Origin: an uncultured Arenicella sp.
Lineage (GTDB): Bacteria > Pseudomonadota > Gammaproteobacteria > Arenicellales > Arenicellaceae
Length of the DNA stretch: 64,000 bases
Assembly (NCBI GenBank): GCA_938045295.1
Contig: CALINO010000001.1
Span: 42,028 to 106,027 of the forward strand
Direction: 5' to 3'
Under the pieces are notes generated by a model. That model saw nothing but the letters and a program-made list of their open reading frames with translations. It did no database searches and had not been told where the DNA came from. The position numbers were made by a program, and so were the translations under genes. Each line of letters starts with the position of its first letter. Positions within the stretch are counted from its first letter, which is position 1. This document shows positions 45,262-55,941 of the stretch, one piece after another.

Positions 45262-46251
45262 TTATGCTCGCACCTTGCTGGCCGTGGCTCTATTTCGGTT
45301 CTGTTGCGCCTTGTTAGATGATGTCTTATTCGAAACCTCAACTGCGGGCTCGACCAGCCCCCATAAGGCGAGGGTTCTTAAGCAATTATGGTAGTGAGTA
45401 TTACCATTGTCGTGGCTGAGGGTGTGGTTTGGCATTTCTAATTGGTATTTCACCCCGTCTTTTTCAGCTTGTATCACCCAGTAACAAAGCTGGCTGAGCT
45501 TGTCTTCAACACTCATTGATGTTGGTAAGCTGGCCCAGCTTAAATTAATGGAGCTCGGGCTGATTGATTCGTACTCAAGCGTCACTAACTTATTGGTTTT
45601 GGCAACCGACGGCCAATGAATGTCGCGAATGCGATCACCATCTTGATACGGCTTCATGCCCTTATAATCGTCATTGCCTGAAATGTGTGCGCTTTGCTGT
45701 TCTTGTTTACCGGTTTGATTACTGTCTAGGTTTAACGACACCAAATCTAACGGTTGTGGGTAAACTAAGCAACGTTGCTGTGACTGATGCTTTTTAGTCC
45801 AGCAAAAGAACACGCTAATGGGGAATTGCGATGTGATCACCACAGGGTCGCAATTAAGGTATCCCCGTTGCAGAGTTGGCAGTTTAATATCCACAAGTTG
45901 CTCTGAGTGCGGTTTTAACTCCATTACCTGATGAAAGCCACCGCTAACCACCCACACGGCGTGCCTGGTGCTGCGGCTGTCATTGCTGATCTGCGTTGGA
46001 AACTCGGCATGCTGACCTAAAAACACGGGCTGCCCAGATTGTGTATTCAGTGTTAAGCCTATGATATTGTTGTGGGTATAGAGCATGCCAACGAGCGCCA
46101 CGGCCACTAAAACAAACAGCATCATAAATGCGGCTTGATTATCAAACTTGATGGCAATACCGAATAATGCGGCCATAATGAGGCCAAAATACCAGCCCAT
46201 ACGAGTGGGCAATATGTAGAGCTGGCGACGGGTAATGGTTAAGTCAGACAC
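45262..46251 (-). CDS. DUF58 domain protein
   Basis: Protein of 329 aa with two N-terminal hydrophobic helices (MGWYFGLIMAALFGIAIKF and AAFMMLFVLVAVALVGMLY). The DUF58 signature GMKPYQDGDRIRDIHWPSVAKTNKLVTLEYE follows at about 195-225. The partner of MoxR AAA ATPases and a TgpA-type protein in the classical three-gene cluster, whose role is thought to lie in envelope or protein-complex maturation. Gap of 10 nt to tgpA and 14 nt to moxR. Confidence 0.93.
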   Translation of the reverse strand: MSDLTITRRQLYILPTRMGWYFGLIMAALFGIAIKFDNQAAFMMLFVLVAVALVGMLYTHNNIIGLTLNTQSGQPVFLGQHAEFPTQISNDSRSTRHAVWVVSGGFHQVMELKPHSEQLVDIKLPTLQRGYLNCDPVVITSQFPISVFFCWTKKHQSQQRCLVYPQPLDLVSLNLDSNQTGKQEQQSAHISGNDDYKGMKPYQDGDRIRDIHWPSVAKTNKLVTLEYESISPSSINLSWASLPTSMSVEDKLSQLCYWVIQAEKDGVKYQLEMPNHTLSHDNGNTHYHNCLRTLALWGLVEPAVEVSNKTSSNKAQQNRNRATASKVRA

Positions 46252-46265
46252 TCGCTGTTCTCGGA

Positions 46266-47171
46266 TTAAATGACGTCAATGCCATCGATGATGTTACTTA
46301 ACTCATCGGCCGAATTAGCACCGTCATTGCATTGCAAGCGGTGAGCTGCCGTGTGGGTGGCGAGCGTTTTAATGTCGTCCGGCAGTACTGAATCGCGATT
46401 TTCGATAAAGGCTAATGCTTTGGCTGCTTGCAACCATTGCAAACCCGCTCTAGGACTAAGGCCGGTAACAAATTTTCCAGAACTGCGAGTCTGAGCTAAT
46501 ATTTTTTGCAAGTAGTCGACTAAGTTCTCGCTGGCATGAACCTGATCCACTTGCGCGCACATTTCGGCCACTTCTTGTTTGGAAAATACCGGCGTTTGAC
46601 TGTCGGCAATGGCTTTTCCGCCTCGCTTTAATAACAACTGTTTTTCAAAGTCAGCATTGGGGTAGCCCAGAGAGATGCGCATCAAAAAGCGGTCTAGTTG
46701 AGACTCTGGCAATGGAAAGGTACCGCTTTGTTCAAGTGGGTTTTGTGTGGCAATCACGAAAAATGGCGAGCTTAGGTTGATGGCATTGCCTTCAACCGAA
46801 ACTTGTTGCTCTTCCATGGCTTGCAATAGCGCGCTTTGAGTTTTTGGGGTCGCTCGGTTTATTTCATCAGCGAGTAACAGTGAGGTGAATAACGGGCCGC
46901 GTTTGAAATGAAACTTTTTACTTTCCATGTCGAATATCGTCATGCCGATAATGTCGGTTGGAAGTAGGTCGCTGGTAAATTGCACTCGTTTGTATGGCAA
47001 GCCAAATAAATGCGCGAGTGCTTGCGATAGGGTGGTTTTGCCCACGCCAGGAATATCCTCAATCAGCAAGTGACCTCTGGCCAGTAAGCACACTACCGCA
47101 AGCTTGGTTGCTTCTGGGTTGCCTAAAATAACTTGGTTCAGTTGAGAAAATAATTTATCGATTTTTTCCAT
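46266..47171 (-). CDS. MoxR family AAA+ ATPase
   Basis: Cytosolic AAA+ chaperone-type ATPase of 301 aa. Walker A is GVGKTTLSQAL (about 41-51), Walker B LLLADEINRATPKTQSALLQAMEE, and sensor 1 ATQNP. The C-terminal lid carries GLSPRAGLQWLQAAKALA. First gene of moxR-DUF58-tgpA-DUF442. Confidence 0.96.
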   Translation of the reverse strand: MEKIDKLFSQLNQVILGNPEATKLAVVCLLARGHLLIEDIPGVGKTTLSQALAHLFGLPYKRVQFTSDLLPTDIIGMTIFDMESKKFHFKRGPLFTSLLLADEINRATPKTQSALLQAMEEQQVSVEGNAINLSSPFFVIATQNPLEQSGTFPLPESQLDRFLMRISLGYPNADFEKQLLLKRGGKAIADSQTPVFSKQEVAEMCAQVDQVHASENLVDYLQKILAQTRSSGKFVTGLSPRAGLQWLQAAKALAFIENRDSVLPDDIKTLATHTAAHRLQCNDGANSADELSNIIDGIDVI

Positions 47172-47222
47172 GAGGTTGTGACGGCCTTTTTCTTTTTATT
47201 GGTGTGGTTATAAATGCTGTTT

Positions 47223-48935
47223 TTATTGATGCTGCTTTAGGCGTTGTCGGTGTTTAAACCAACGCACAAGAGGTATGTAATTGGTGTTGTCATTAATCAG
47301 AGTGTCGAGCAACTCTATATTATGTTGCAAACGTTGTGGCAATAAAATTTGGTTTCTAGGGCCGCAAACCAATAATTGGTCTCCAACCTTCAAGGCTTCA
47401 TCATTCTCAGGAAGTATTGTGCTCACACCGTTGCGAAGCAAGAGTAAAGGAATGCAGCCACCGCCAAATATAGGGTGGTGATTGGTGGTTTTACCAATGG
47501 TGATTTTTGACCCAGTTCTAATGAAATCGACTATTTCAGGCGATGACTCTTTGTCAACGCACATGCGCCAGGTTACAGGCTCTTGATCGCCGACCAAACT
47601 TTCAACGCGTTGCGCCAGCAATGACGTTTCTTCTTTGGTTAGCGCATTCGAAAATTTAATAAAGCGAATGACCAGTGGCCGTGAAATTGCAGTAAGCACT
47701 TCATTGGCCACCAACAAGCTGCGGCGCACAATGTAATTACAATCGGCGTGCTCAAATAGCAGTCTATTTGACTCTTTACTTACCCGGCCAATGGTGGTGA
47801 TGCTGGGCTTTATCTGTTTTGCCGTCATGATGATGGACAAGTTATTAGCATCGTCCTCGGTGGCCGCAATGATCACATCCGCCTGTTCTAATTTAGCTTC
47901 GATCAAGGTTTCCGCTTCGGTGCCACGGCCAATAATACTGTTGTCAGGCGCTCTTGATGCAATCGGGTCGGGCACCACCACGGTAATTTCCTCGACTATT
48001 TCATCAAGCGCTTGATGTATGGCTTTCCCAAGTCGGCCATAGCCGCAGATAATCCACTTTTGGGTCGATAACCCCCATTCTTGTATGTTCGGCGCGATGT
48101 ACTCTGAGCTGTATTGATTAATAAACCAGTTTTGAATTTGATGCAGCTGAGGGTTGGTGGTGAGCTGTTGTAAGCGTTGCGCAAAGGTGAGGTACGGGTT
48201 GATAATTAAATCGGTGCCAAATGACGCCATGTTCTTGGCTTCATCTTCAACCTCTGAACGGCTAATGACCTTAACGTCTGGATTCACCAGTTTGCACGAC
48301 ACAGCCACTTCTAAATTAGTATGGTCTAAATTGGTCAATACAATCACGCCTTGGCAATGCGGGCTGTTGATGCCAGCGGCAATAAGATTGTTGGGGTCAG
48401 TAATGTCGGCCGTTAGCGAAATCGGAGGAGGGGTGAATTCACCCAGGCCGATGGTGGCAATTCGGTCTGAGCTGATGTCTAAAATAACCGTTTGAATACC
48501 TAAACCACATAAGCCCTGATTGACCATTTCGCCGGTCTTTCCGTAGCCGCAAATGATGTAAAAGGGGCTGTCTAGCTTCATGATACTGCGCTGGAACCCG
48601 CGTTGGGTCACGGCCAGCAAAAATGTTTCGTCTTGCACTAGACGTAGCACGCTGCCAATGCTGTATAACCAAGCAATTACTGAAGTGTAAATACACACCA
48701 GCACCCAGCCACGTTGTAAGTCAGTGAATTCGTATGGAATTTCGCCAAAGCCAATGGTGGTGCCCATAAAGCTGACAAAGTAAAACGCATGAAAGAAGCT
48801 CATGCGCCACGGTTCACCGTCGGGCGTCACCCCAGGAATAAGCGTCATTCCCAGTGTGGCCACTGAATAAATCGTAATCAATACGATTAGCGGCACCCTC
48901 ATGCGCCGCAATACTAAGAAAAATATATTCCCCAT
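47223..48935 (-). CDS. Potassium channel with two TrkA/RCK units
   Basis: Protein of 570 aa. The N-terminus has a two-helix pore module with the K+ selectivity filter TTIGFGE (59-65) between hydrophobic segments at about 14-34 and 75-95. Two TrkA-N (RCK) domains follow: ICGYGKTGEMVNQGL (about 129) and ICGYGRLGKAIHQAL (about 299), the second with a following TrkA-C-like segment (FIRTGSKITIG...LKVGDQLLVCGP). This is the MthK/Kch-like form with both RCK copies on one chain. Located between moxR and a small membrane protein. Confidence 0.92.
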   Translation of the reverse strand: MGNIFFLVLRRMRVPLIVLITIYSVATLGMTLIPGVTPDGEPWRMSFFHAFYFVSFMGTTIGFGEIPYEFTDLQRGWVLVCIYTSVIAWLYSIGSVLRLVQDETFLLAVTQRGFQRSIMKLDSPFYIICGYGKTGEMVNQGLCGLGIQTVILDISSDRIATIGLGEFTPPPISLTADITDPNNLIAAGINSPHCQGVIVLTNLDHTNLEVAVSCKLVNPDVKVISRSEVEDEAKNMASFGTDLIINPYLTFAQRLQQLTTNPQLHQIQNWFINQYSSEYIAPNIQEWGLSTQKWIICGYGRLGKAIHQALDEIVEEITVVVPDPIASRAPDNSIIGRGTEAETLIEAKLEQADVIIAATEDDANNLSIIMTAKQIKPSITTIGRVSKESNRLLFEHADCNYIVRRSLLVANEVLTAISRPLVIRFIKFSNALTKEETSLLAQRVESLVGDQEPVTWRMCVDKESSPEIVDFIRTGSKITIGKTTNHHPIFGGGCIPLLLLRNGVSTILPENDEALKVGDQLLVCGPRNQILLPQRLQHNIELLDTLINDNTNYIPLVRWFKHRQRLKQHQ

Positions 48936-48960
48936 AATTACTGAACCAGCAACGTGTGGC

Positions 48961-49344
48961 CTAGCGTCTTAGTTGGCTGGTCTCAACAATGAGCAGTATT
49001 ACAGAGAGAAAATTGGCAATTAATGCGCCACCAGCCAGCGATAATATTGTTGCGGTTTGGGCCGTGCTCAAACCTGCGGTGGCTTCATTGGCCGCCAGCG
49101 CCCATAAGATGGCGGCGGCAATTAACAGTAGGTCTACCACCAAGCTGGAGGCTAAAACGGTGGAGCCAAATTGGCTGCGATCACCAAACTTTAACACGGT
49201 GCAAATCAAGCTCACAATCAGCGCTACGGCCAACTCAATGGCTTGTAAGCTATCGGGGGCTGCCACCCCTGAAATGAAAAAACTAGTATTAACTGACAGA
49301 GCCAGAATAATAAAGAACGCGAAAATGACTTTTTCTAAATTCAT
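48961..49344 (-). CDS. Small integral membrane protein, unknown
   Basis: Protein of 127 aa with four hydrophobic helices (about 5-28, 34-52, 63-83, 95-121) and hardly any polar loop. It precedes the K+ channel gene by 25 nt in the same direction, so the two are likely co-transcribed. No family recognised; an accessory role to the channel is possible from position alone. The opposite-strand ORF 48989-49363 is a shadow. Confidence 0.75.
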   Translation of the reverse strand: MNLEKVIFAFFIILALSVNTSFFISGVAAPDSLQAIELAVALIVSLICTVLKFGDRSQFGSTVLASSLVVDLLLIAAAILWALAANEATAGLSTAQTATILSLAGGALIANFLSVILLIVETSQLRR

Positions 49345-49626
49345 GTTTGATTTTTCTGAGTAATGTGTTTTTTATACGTCAATTGAGCTTTCAGGCTGTG
49401 TGTTGCGTAAGCTTAAACAGGGGCGTCGGCTCAGGGCGCTCAGCCGCAGTAGTTAAGATTAACACAGTTCAATAATGACTCGGGTATTCAATTTTTGTGA
49501 GTTCAACGAATGGCGGTTGCGGCTATCAATGCTAAATAACGTAGCGTCAACAAGCTATGAAGAATGAGTCGCGAAGAATGGGTAAAGAAAAAATGTTCCA
49601 TAGAAGTGCATAATCGAGCTATGTGG

Positions 49627-49656
49627 CTATTGATGCCGCATTGAAAGTTGTATAAT
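49627..49656 (+). promoter_or_regulatory. Candidate nqr promoter
   Basis: A consensus -10 TATAAT (49651-49656) with a TTGATG/TATTGA-like -35 15-17 nt upstream. The 546-bp region before nqrA has no gene in it; this is its best sigma70 candidate. About 230 nt of leader would result. Confidence 0.4.
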
Positions 49657-49890
49657 ATCGCGCCCGGGTTGGTATGCGCCCAATAAGAGTCAATATTTGA
49701 TAATTGGCCGTGTCAATGCCAAGAGCAACTGTGCTGAATTTAGTTGTGATACACACGCTTTCATGTGTTGGTCTCGTGTGTTGATATAGTATGCCAACGT
49801 TACATTTTTCAAACCTGTTGTCACATTTTGGGGCGCGGGTTTATCTGTCGAGTTATTGTCAAGCAATTGATAAGTGCGGTGAGGTAATCA

Positions 49891-51234
49891 TTGTTTTTTA
49901 AAATAAAGAAAGGGTTAGATATACCCTTGCGCGGACGCCCTGATGAGCGCATTGATTCCGCGATAGAGATTTCATCTGTCGCCATTCTTGGAGAAGACTA
50001 TGTTGGCTTAAAGCCAACCATGTTGGTTCGAGAGGGCGATTCAGTTAAACGTGGTACACCGCTGTTTGAAGATAAGAAAAACCCCGGGGTTTTTGTTGTT
50101 GCACCCGCTGCGGGTACGGTGTCGAGCATCAATCGAGGCGCTAAACGTGCTCTTTTGTCTGTGGTCATTGACTTGCAAGGTGATGACGCGGTTGAAATAG
50201 CGGCTGCCAAAAATGCAGACTTAAGTGCCACTAACTTAGAGTCGGTGATTGCATCAATGCAAGAAGGGGGGCTGTGGACCAGTTTTGTTGCACGCCCTTA
50301 CGGCAAAATTCCTGCAGTGGATTCTAAACCGAATTCGATCTTTGTTAATGCGGCTGATACTAACCCATTAGCGGTTGAGCCCAGCGTGATCATTAACGAG
50401 CGTGCGGCTGATTTTGCCACTGGCATTAACGTGTTGAATAAATTTGGTGTGCCTGTTTATGTGTGCCAAGGCGGCCAAGCAAATTTACCTAAAGTTGAAG
50501 GTTCAAACGTTAAGGTTGCTACCTTTACAGGTAAACACCCGGCCGGCTTAAGCAGTACTCACGTGCACCATATAGACCCGGTTGATTCACAAAAAACAGT
50601 GTGGACTATTGGCTATCAAGATGTCATTAGCTTGGGCTCTTTTTTCACCACAGGCACATTTGATTCGTCTCGTTATGTTGCCGTTGGTGGCCCGTTGGTT
50701 AACTCGCCACGTGTTTTTCAAGCCAAGCAAGGTGCTAAGGTGAGCGAATTAGTCGCTGGCCGCGTTGCTGAAGGTAATAAACGCATTATCAGTGGCTCAG
50801 TGTTGAACGGTCATGTGGCTGAAGACGCGCGAGACTACCTTGGTCGTTACGACAATCAAGTGTCAGTGATTGAAGAAGACGACAATCGTGACTTTATGGG
50901 TTGGATTGTGCCTGGTCTTAACAAGTTTTCGGCCACCAGTGCGTTTGTGGCAAATCTAATTAAGCCTAAAAACTACAATATCACCAGCTCACAAAATGGT
51001 TCACCGCGTGCCATTGTGCCAATTGGTGTGTTTGAACGTGTTATGCCATTGGATATTTTGGCTACGCCGCTCATAAAATCCATTTTGGTTAAAGACACCG
51101 ATTCTGCTCAAGAATTAGGGTGTTTAGAACTGGTGGAAGAAGACGTGGCGTTATTGTCGTTTGTGGACCCAGGTAAGCACGATTTCGGCCCAGCATTGAG
51201 AAACACTCTAAATCAAATTGAGAGGGAAGGTTGA
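49891..51234 (+). CDS. nqrA: Na+-NQR subunit A
   Basis: Peripheral subunit of the Na+-translocating NADH:ubiquinone oxidoreductase. 447 aa, starting [16 protein letters not shown] as in the family. The start is TTG with a GAGG site (GTGAGGTAATCA) at ideal spacing; no ATG is available upstream. Motifs such as [16 protein letters not shown] and the C-terminal [23 protein letters not shown] are typical. First gene of nqrABCDEF. Confidence 0.97.
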   Translation: MFFKIKKGLDIPLRGRPDERIDSAIEISSVAILGEDYVGLKPTMLVREGDSVKRGTPLFEDKKNPGVFVVAPAAGTVSSINRGAKRALLSVVIDLQGDDAVEIAAAKNADLSATNLESVIASMQEGGLWTSFVARPYGKIPAVDSKPNSIFVNAADTNPLAVEPSVIINERAADFATGINVLNKFGVPVYVCQGGQANLPKVEGSNVKVATFTGKHPAGLSSTHVHHIDPVDSQKTVWTIGYQDVISLGSFFTTGTFDSSRYVAVGGPLVNSPRVFQAKQGAKVSELVAGRVAEGNKRIISGSVLNGHVAEDARDYLGRYDNQVSVIEEDDNRDFMGWIVPGLNKFSATSAFVANLIKPKNYNITSSQNGSPRAIVPIGVFERVMPLDILATPLIKSILVKDTDSAQELGCLELVEEDVALLSFVDPGKHDFGPALRNTLNQIEREG

Positions 51235-51235
51235 T

Positions 51236-52459
51236 ATGTCATTTCTTCGACGTACCTTAGACAATATTCACCCGCACGTAATGCCCGGTGGCAAATATCA
51301 AAAGTTCTACGCTCTGTATGAAGCGGTAGATACTATTTTTTATTCACCCGGTGACGTAAACAAAGGCCGTAATCATGTTCGTGATGGCATTGACCTGAAG
51401 CGCGTAATGATTTTTGTGTGGCTAGCGGCCATGCCTTGTGTTTTTATCGGCTGTTACAACGTAGGTTTGCAGGCAAACACTGTATTTGCAAACAACCCTG
51501 ATTTGATTGCCAGCCTAGGTTGGCGTGCCGACATTTTGGCCTTTTTTGGCATTGGCAATGACCCCAGCAGCCTGATGGATAACTTCTGGTTTGGGTTCTG
51601 GCAATGGTTTCCTATTTACGCCACGGTGTTTGTTGTTGGTGGTTTCTGGGAAGTGTTGTTTGCCTCAGTGCGTGGTCACGAAATTAACGAAGGCTTCTTT
51701 GTTACTTCTATCTTGTTCAGTTTGATCGTGCCGGCGACCTTGCCCTTATGGCAAGCAGCGTTAGGTATTTCATTCGGTATCGTAATCGGTAAAGAAGTGT
51801 TCGGTGGAACCGGTAAAAACTTCTTAAACCCAGCACTAACCGCACGTGCATTTCTATACTTTGCTTACCCAATTCAAATCTCAGGTGATGCGGTTTGGGT
51901 TGCGGTTGATGGTTACACTGGCGCCACCGCCTTAGGTGTTGCGGCCGCGGGCGGGGTAGACGCGTTAAGTAACGCAGGCTTTACCATCCAGCAATCGCTA
52001 ATGGGTAACATGGCTGGCTCTATCGGTGAAACATCGCTGATAGCCATTGGCCTTGGCGCTATTTTCTTGCTGCTAACTAAAATTGCTTCATGGCGCATTA
52101 TGCTTGGCGTAATTGCCGGTGTGGTTGCCACCAGTGTGCTATTTAATGTGGTCGGCAGTGATACAAACCCTATGTTCTCATTGACTCCACAATGGCACTT
52201 TGTCATCGGTGGCTTGGCGTTTGGCATGGTCTTTATGGCCACCGACCCAGTCAGTGCGTCAATGACCGACACCGGTCGATTTTGGTATGGCTTTTTAATC
52301 GGTTTGATGACCATCTTGATTCGCGTAGTAAACCCCGCGTTCCCAGAGGGCATTATGCTTGCCATTTTATTCGCTAATTTGTTTGCCCCGTTGATCGACT
52401 GGTTTGTAGTACAAGCCAACATCAAGCGTCGTGCAAAACGCTATGCAATTTCAGCGTAA
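51236..52459 (+). CDS. nqrB: Na+-NQR subunit B
   Basis: Membrane subunit with covalently bound FMN. 407 aa from ATG 51236, which is preceded by GGAAGG; the track start (51218 TTG) overlaps nqrA. The flavin-binding Thr231 is in [10 protein letters not shown]. Ten hydrophobic segments. The ATG lies 1 nt after the nqrA stop. Confidence 0.97.
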   Translation: MSFLRRTLDNIHPHVMPGGKYQKFYALYEAVDTIFYSPGDVNKGRNHVRDGIDLKRVMIFVWLAAMPCVFIGCYNVGLQANTVFANNPDLIASLGWRADILAFFGIGNDPSSLMDNFWFGFWQWFPIYATVFVVGGFWEVLFASVRGHEINEGFFVTSILFSLIVPATLPLWQAALGISFGIVIGKEVFGGTGKNFLNPALTARAFLYFAYPIQISGDAVWVAVDGYTGATALGVAAAGGVDALSNAGFTIQQSLMGNMAGSIGETSLIAIGLGAIFLLLTKIASWRIMLGVIAGVVATSVLFNVVGSDTNPMFSLTPQWHFVIGGLAFGMVFMATDPVSASMTDTGRFWYGFLIGLMTILIRVVNPAFPEGIMLAILFANLFAPLIDWFVVQANIKRRAKRYAISA

Positions 52460-52471
52460 GGAGGCTTAGTA

Positions 52472-53323
52472 ATGATGAATAATAGTAAACGTCAGGGCGG
52501 TTTTTTCCACCTGCCCAATGACAACATGGTGAAGACGATTGGCGTGGCAACATTGCTGTGCTTGTTGTGTTCGATCATTGTTTCAGGCGCAGCCACGCTG
52601 CTAAAGCCAACGCAAGTTGCTAATGCCTTATTAGACAAGAAGAATAATATTCTGGCGGTGTCTGGCATTGATTTGTCGGGCAAAAGCATTGAGCAAGCCT
52701 TTACTCAAATTGAAGCTCGAGTGGTTGACATAGCTACTGGTGAATACACCGATGCGGTTGATGCCAATACTTTCGACCAGCGTAAAGCCTCGAAAGACCC
52801 GGCTTACCGTGTTGATTTGAGTTCTGAACAAGACATTGCCCAAATCGGTGGCCGTTCTAAATACGCTAATGTTTATTTAGTGAAAGAGGGCGATGCCATT
52901 CAGAAAATCATTTTGCCAATTAAAGGTTATGGCCTGTGGTCTACGTTGTACGGTTTTATCGCACTTGAAGGCGATGCTAATACCGTCAGCGGCATTACTT
53001 TCTATGACCATAAAGAAACCCCAGGTCTGGGTGGCGAAATTGAGAATAAAAAGTGGCAAGCCAGTTGGAAAGGCAAAAAAATCGCCGATGTTTCAGGCAT
53101 GCCGTCGATCCAACTTATTAAAGGTATCGTCAGCCCTGACACACCTAAAGCCGACTATAAAATAGACGGTTTGGCTGGGGCCACACTTACCAGTAATGGC
53201 GTTACCAATTTGGTGCAGTTTTGGATGGGTAAAGACGGTTTTGGCCCTTACTTATCGAAATTAAGAACCAACGTTAATCAGGCATCGGTTGTTACTACCG
53301 CTAACATTAAGGAGCAAGGCTAA
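52472..53323 (+). CDS. nqrC: Na+-NQR subunit C
   Basis: Membrane-anchored subunit carrying covalent FMN on the periplasmic side. 283 aa, one N-terminal helix ([22 protein letters not shown]). The flavin Thr (about 238) is in [20 protein letters not shown] precedes the two adjacent ATG codons (52472 and 52475). Flavinylation is done by the ApbE encoded downstream. Confidence 0.97.
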   Translation: MMNNSKRQGGFFHLPNDNMVKTIGVATLLCLLCSIIVSGAATLLKPTQVANALLDKKNNILAVSGIDLSGKSIEQAFTQIEARVVDIATGEYTDAVDANTFDQRKASKDPAYRVDLSSEQDIAQIGGRSKYANVYLVKEGDAIQKIILPIKGYGLWSTLYGFIALEGDANTVSGITFYDHKETPGLGGEIENKKWQASWKGKKIADVSGMPSIQLIKGIVSPDTPKADYKIDGLAGATLTSNGVTNLVQFWMGKDGFGPYLSKLRTNVNQASVVTTANIKEQG

Positions 53324-53325
53324 TC

Positions 53326-54006
53326 ATGGCTAGTGAAGCTAAAAAGGCACTGTTTGAACCCTTATTTTCAAACAACCCTATTGCACTGCAAATTCTTGGT
53401 ATTTGTTCTGCACTGGCGGTAACGTCACAATTGTCGGTTGCGCTGATTATGTGCTTGGCACTAACCAGTGTAACGGCGTTCTCAAACCTTTCTATCAGTT
53501 TGATTCGTAACCACGTTCCATCGAGCATTCGTATCATTGTGCAAATGACGATCATTGCATCGCTGGTGATTGTGGTAGATCAAGTGCTCAAAGCTTACGC
53601 GTTTGATGTAAGCAAAAAATTGGCGGTATTCGTTGGTTTGATTATTACCAACTGTATCGTGATGGGGCGCGCTGAAGCCTACGCCATGAAAAATGGCCCA
53701 TGGAACTCGTTTCTAGACGGTATCGGTAATGGCTTGGGTTACAGCATTATTCTTATCATCGTTGGTACGGTGCGTGAACTGTTTGGTTCTGGCTCGCTGT
53801 TGGGTTATCAAATCCTGACGCCAGTATCAGAAGGCGGTTGGTATATGCCAAACGGCTTAATGTTGTTGGCGCCAAGCGCGTTCATCATTATTGGTTTAAC
53901 TATATGGGCAATTCGCTCATTTTATCCAGAACAGGTTGAAAAACCTGATTACGAAATGCAAAACGCACACAACGCACCCGCGCACGGTGCCACGGGAGGC
54001 CACTAA
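53326..54006 (+). CDS. nqrD: Na+-NQR subunit D
   Basis: Integral membrane subunit, 226 aa, six helices, RnfE-like paralogue family. [26 protein letters not shown] and [31 protein letters not shown] are family marks. Starts 3 nt after the nqrC stop; its own stop overlaps the nqrE start as TAATG. Confidence 0.97.
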   Translation: MASEAKKALFEPLFSNNPIALQILGICSALAVTSQLSVALIMCLALTSVTAFSNLSISLIRNHVPSSIRIIVQMTIIASLVIVVDQVLKAYAFDVSKKLAVFVGLIITNCIVMGRAEAYAMKNGPWNSFLDGIGNGLGYSIILIIVGTVRELFGSGSLLGYQILTPVSEGGWYMPNGLMLLAPSAFIIIGLTIWAIRSFYPEQVEKPDYEMQNAHNAPAHGATGGH

Positions 54007-54611
54007 TGGATTTAGTTAGTTTGGCCGTTAAGTCGATATTTATCGAAAACCTGGCCCTGTCTTTTTTCTTAGGAATGTGCACATTCCTAGCCGTTTCTAA
54101 GAAAATTCAAACGGCGTTAGGTCTGGGTTTTGCCGTATTTGTGGTGCTGGCCATCACGGTTCCGGTAAACAACCTGATTTATAAAAACTTCTTACAAGAA
54201 GGTGCTTTAGCTTGGGCTGGAATGCCTGAAGTTGACTTGAGTTTTTTGGGCTTGATCAGTTACATCGGAGTTATTGCCGCTTTGGTGCAGATACTTGAAA
54301 TGTTCTTAGATCGTTTCGTGCCTGCTCTTTACAACGCCTTGGGTATCTTTTTGCCATTGATTACAGTGAACTGCGCAATTTTAGGTGCGTCATTATTCAT
54401 GGTGGAGCGAGATTACACCTTCACTGAAAGTGTTGTGTATGGCGCCAGCAGTGGTGTTGGTTGGGCATTAGCGATTGTTGCTCTTGCTGGCATTCGTGAA
54501 AAACTTAAATACAGCGATGTGCCAGACGGTCTTCAAGGTTTGGGCATTACGTTTATTACTGTTGGTTTGATGGCCTTAGGCTTTTTGGCCTTCTCTGGCA
54601 TCCAACTTTAA
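54006..54611 (+). CDS. nqrE: Na+-NQR subunit E
   Basis: Integral membrane subunit, 201 aa, six helices, RnfA-like. [17 protein letters not shown] and the second half-repeat [18 protein letters not shown] hold the cysteines that bind the intramembrane 2Fe-2S cluster together with NqrD. Start overlaps the nqrD stop. Confidence 0.97.
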   Translation: MDLVSLAVKSIFIENLALSFFLGMCTFLAVSKKIQTALGLGFAVFVVLAITVPVNNLIYKNFLQEGALAWAGMPEVDLSFLGLISYIGVIAALVQILEMFLDRFVPALYNALGIFLPLITVNCAILGASLFMVERDYTFTESVVYGASSGVGWALAIVALAGIREKLKYSDVPDGLQGLGITFITVGLMALGFLAFSGIQL

Positions 54612-54623
54612 TTCGAGGTAGAT

Positions 54624-55844
54624 ATGTTAGAAATTGGATTAGGTGTAAGTTTCTTTACCGCGATTGTTCTTGTGCTGGTGGCGTTGATTTTGTTCGCCAA
54701 AAGCCGATTAGTACCAAGCGGTAATATCAAAATCTCGATTAACGGTGAAAAAGACATAGAAGTGCCTGCGGGCGGCAAACTGCTCGGCGTATTGGCCGAT
54801 AACGGTTTGTTCGTGCCATCGGCTTGCGGCGGCGGCGGTACTTGCGCGCAATGTCGTGTGAAAATTCACGAAGGTGGTGGCTCGATTTTGCCCACCGAAG
54901 AGTCTCACATCACTAAGCGCGAAGCTTCTTGCGGTGATCGTTTGTCATGTCAGGTTGCGGTTAAACAAGACATGAAAATTGAAGTTCCAGAAGAAGTTTT
55001 CGGTGTTAAAAAGTGGCAGTGTAAAGTGCGCTCAAATGACAACGTAGCTACTTTTATTAAAGAGCTGGTACTTGAGTTGCCTGAAGGCGAGAACGTTGAC
55101 TTCCGTGCCGGCGGTTACATTCAAATTGAATGCCCACCGCACACAGTTAAATACAAAGACTTTGCAATTCAAGACGAGTATCACCCAGACTGGGATCACT
55201 TTAATATCTGGCAATACGAGTCTGTGGTGACTGAGCAAGTGATAAGAGCCTACTCAATGGCAAACTACCCACTTGAAAAAGGCATCATCATGCTGAACGT
55301 ACGTATTGCATCGCCACCGCCACGCACAGAAGGCTTGGCACCAGGCAAAATGTCATCGTTCATTTTTAATTTAAAAGAAGGTGATGAAGTAACGATTTCT
55401 GGGCCGTTTGGTGAGTTCTTTGCTAAAGAAACCGAGTCTGAAATGGTGTTCGTTGGTGGTGGTGCTGGTATGGCGCCAATGCGATCTCATATTTTTGACC
55501 AATTAGAGCGAATCAAAACTAAGCGTAAAATTACGTTCTGGTACGGTGCTCGCTCTAAACGCGAAATGTTCTATGTGGAAGATTTTGATCGACTGGCTGC
55601 AGAGCACGATAATTTTGAATGGCACGTGGCATTATCCGACCCAATGGAAGAAGACAATTGGGACGGCTACACTGGCTTTATTCACAACGTGCTGCATGAA
55701 AACTATTTAAATGAACATGAAGCACCGGAAGATTGTGAGTTTTACATGTGTGGCCCGCCAATGATGAACCAAGCGGTTATTAACATGCTTCACGAGTTAG
55801 GCGTTGAAGATGAAAATATCTTGCTTGATGACTTCGGTGGCTAG
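54624..55844 (+). CDS. nqrF: Na+-NQR subunit F
   Basis: NADH-oxidising subunit, 406 aa. N-terminal helix, then a plant-type 2Fe-2S ferredoxin domain ([14 protein letters not shown] ... SCGDRLSCQ), FAD-binding domain (RAYSMANYP), and the NADH-binding end ([15 protein letters not shown] ... [13 protein letters not shown]). Followed by an intrinsic terminator. Confidence 0.98.
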   Translation: MLEIGLGVSFFTAIVLVLVALILFAKSRLVPSGNIKISINGEKDIEVPAGGKLLGVLADNGLFVPSACGGGGTCAQCRVKIHEGGGSILPTEESHITKREASCGDRLSCQVAVKQDMKIEVPEEVFGVKKWQCKVRSNDNVATFIKELVLELPEGENVDFRAGGYIQIECPPHTVKYKDFAIQDEYHPDWDHFNIWQYESVVTEQVIRAYSMANYPLEKGIIMLNVRIASPPPRTEGLAPGKMSSFIFNLKEGDEVTISGPFGEFFAKETESEMVFVGGGAGMAPMRSHIFDQLERIKTKRKITFWYGARSKREMFYVEDFDRLAAEHDNFEWHVALSDPMEEDNWDGYTGFIHNVLHENYLNEHEAPEDCEFYMCGPPMMNQAVINMLHELGVEDENILLDDFGG

Positions 55845-55880
55845 ATCATCATGAGTTGCTTCCAAGCAATGAAATTTAAA

Positions 55881-55915
55881 AAAAACAGCGGGCTTTGCTC
55901 GCTGTTTTTTGTTTT
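55881..55915 (+). terminator. Intrinsic terminator after nqrF
   Basis: AAAACAGCG pairs with CGCTGTTTT around the loop GGCTTTGCT, followed by a T-rich run. It separates nqrA-F from apbE, so read-through or an own promoter is needed for apbE. Confidence 0.85.
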
Positions 55916-55941
55916 AGCGCAAGGTATTTGGGTTGATATTT

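Noticed and set aside
48989-49363. 124-aa ORF opposite the small membrane protein gene
   Set aside because: Antisense shadow; the minus-strand gene has clear helices and is linked to the channel gene.
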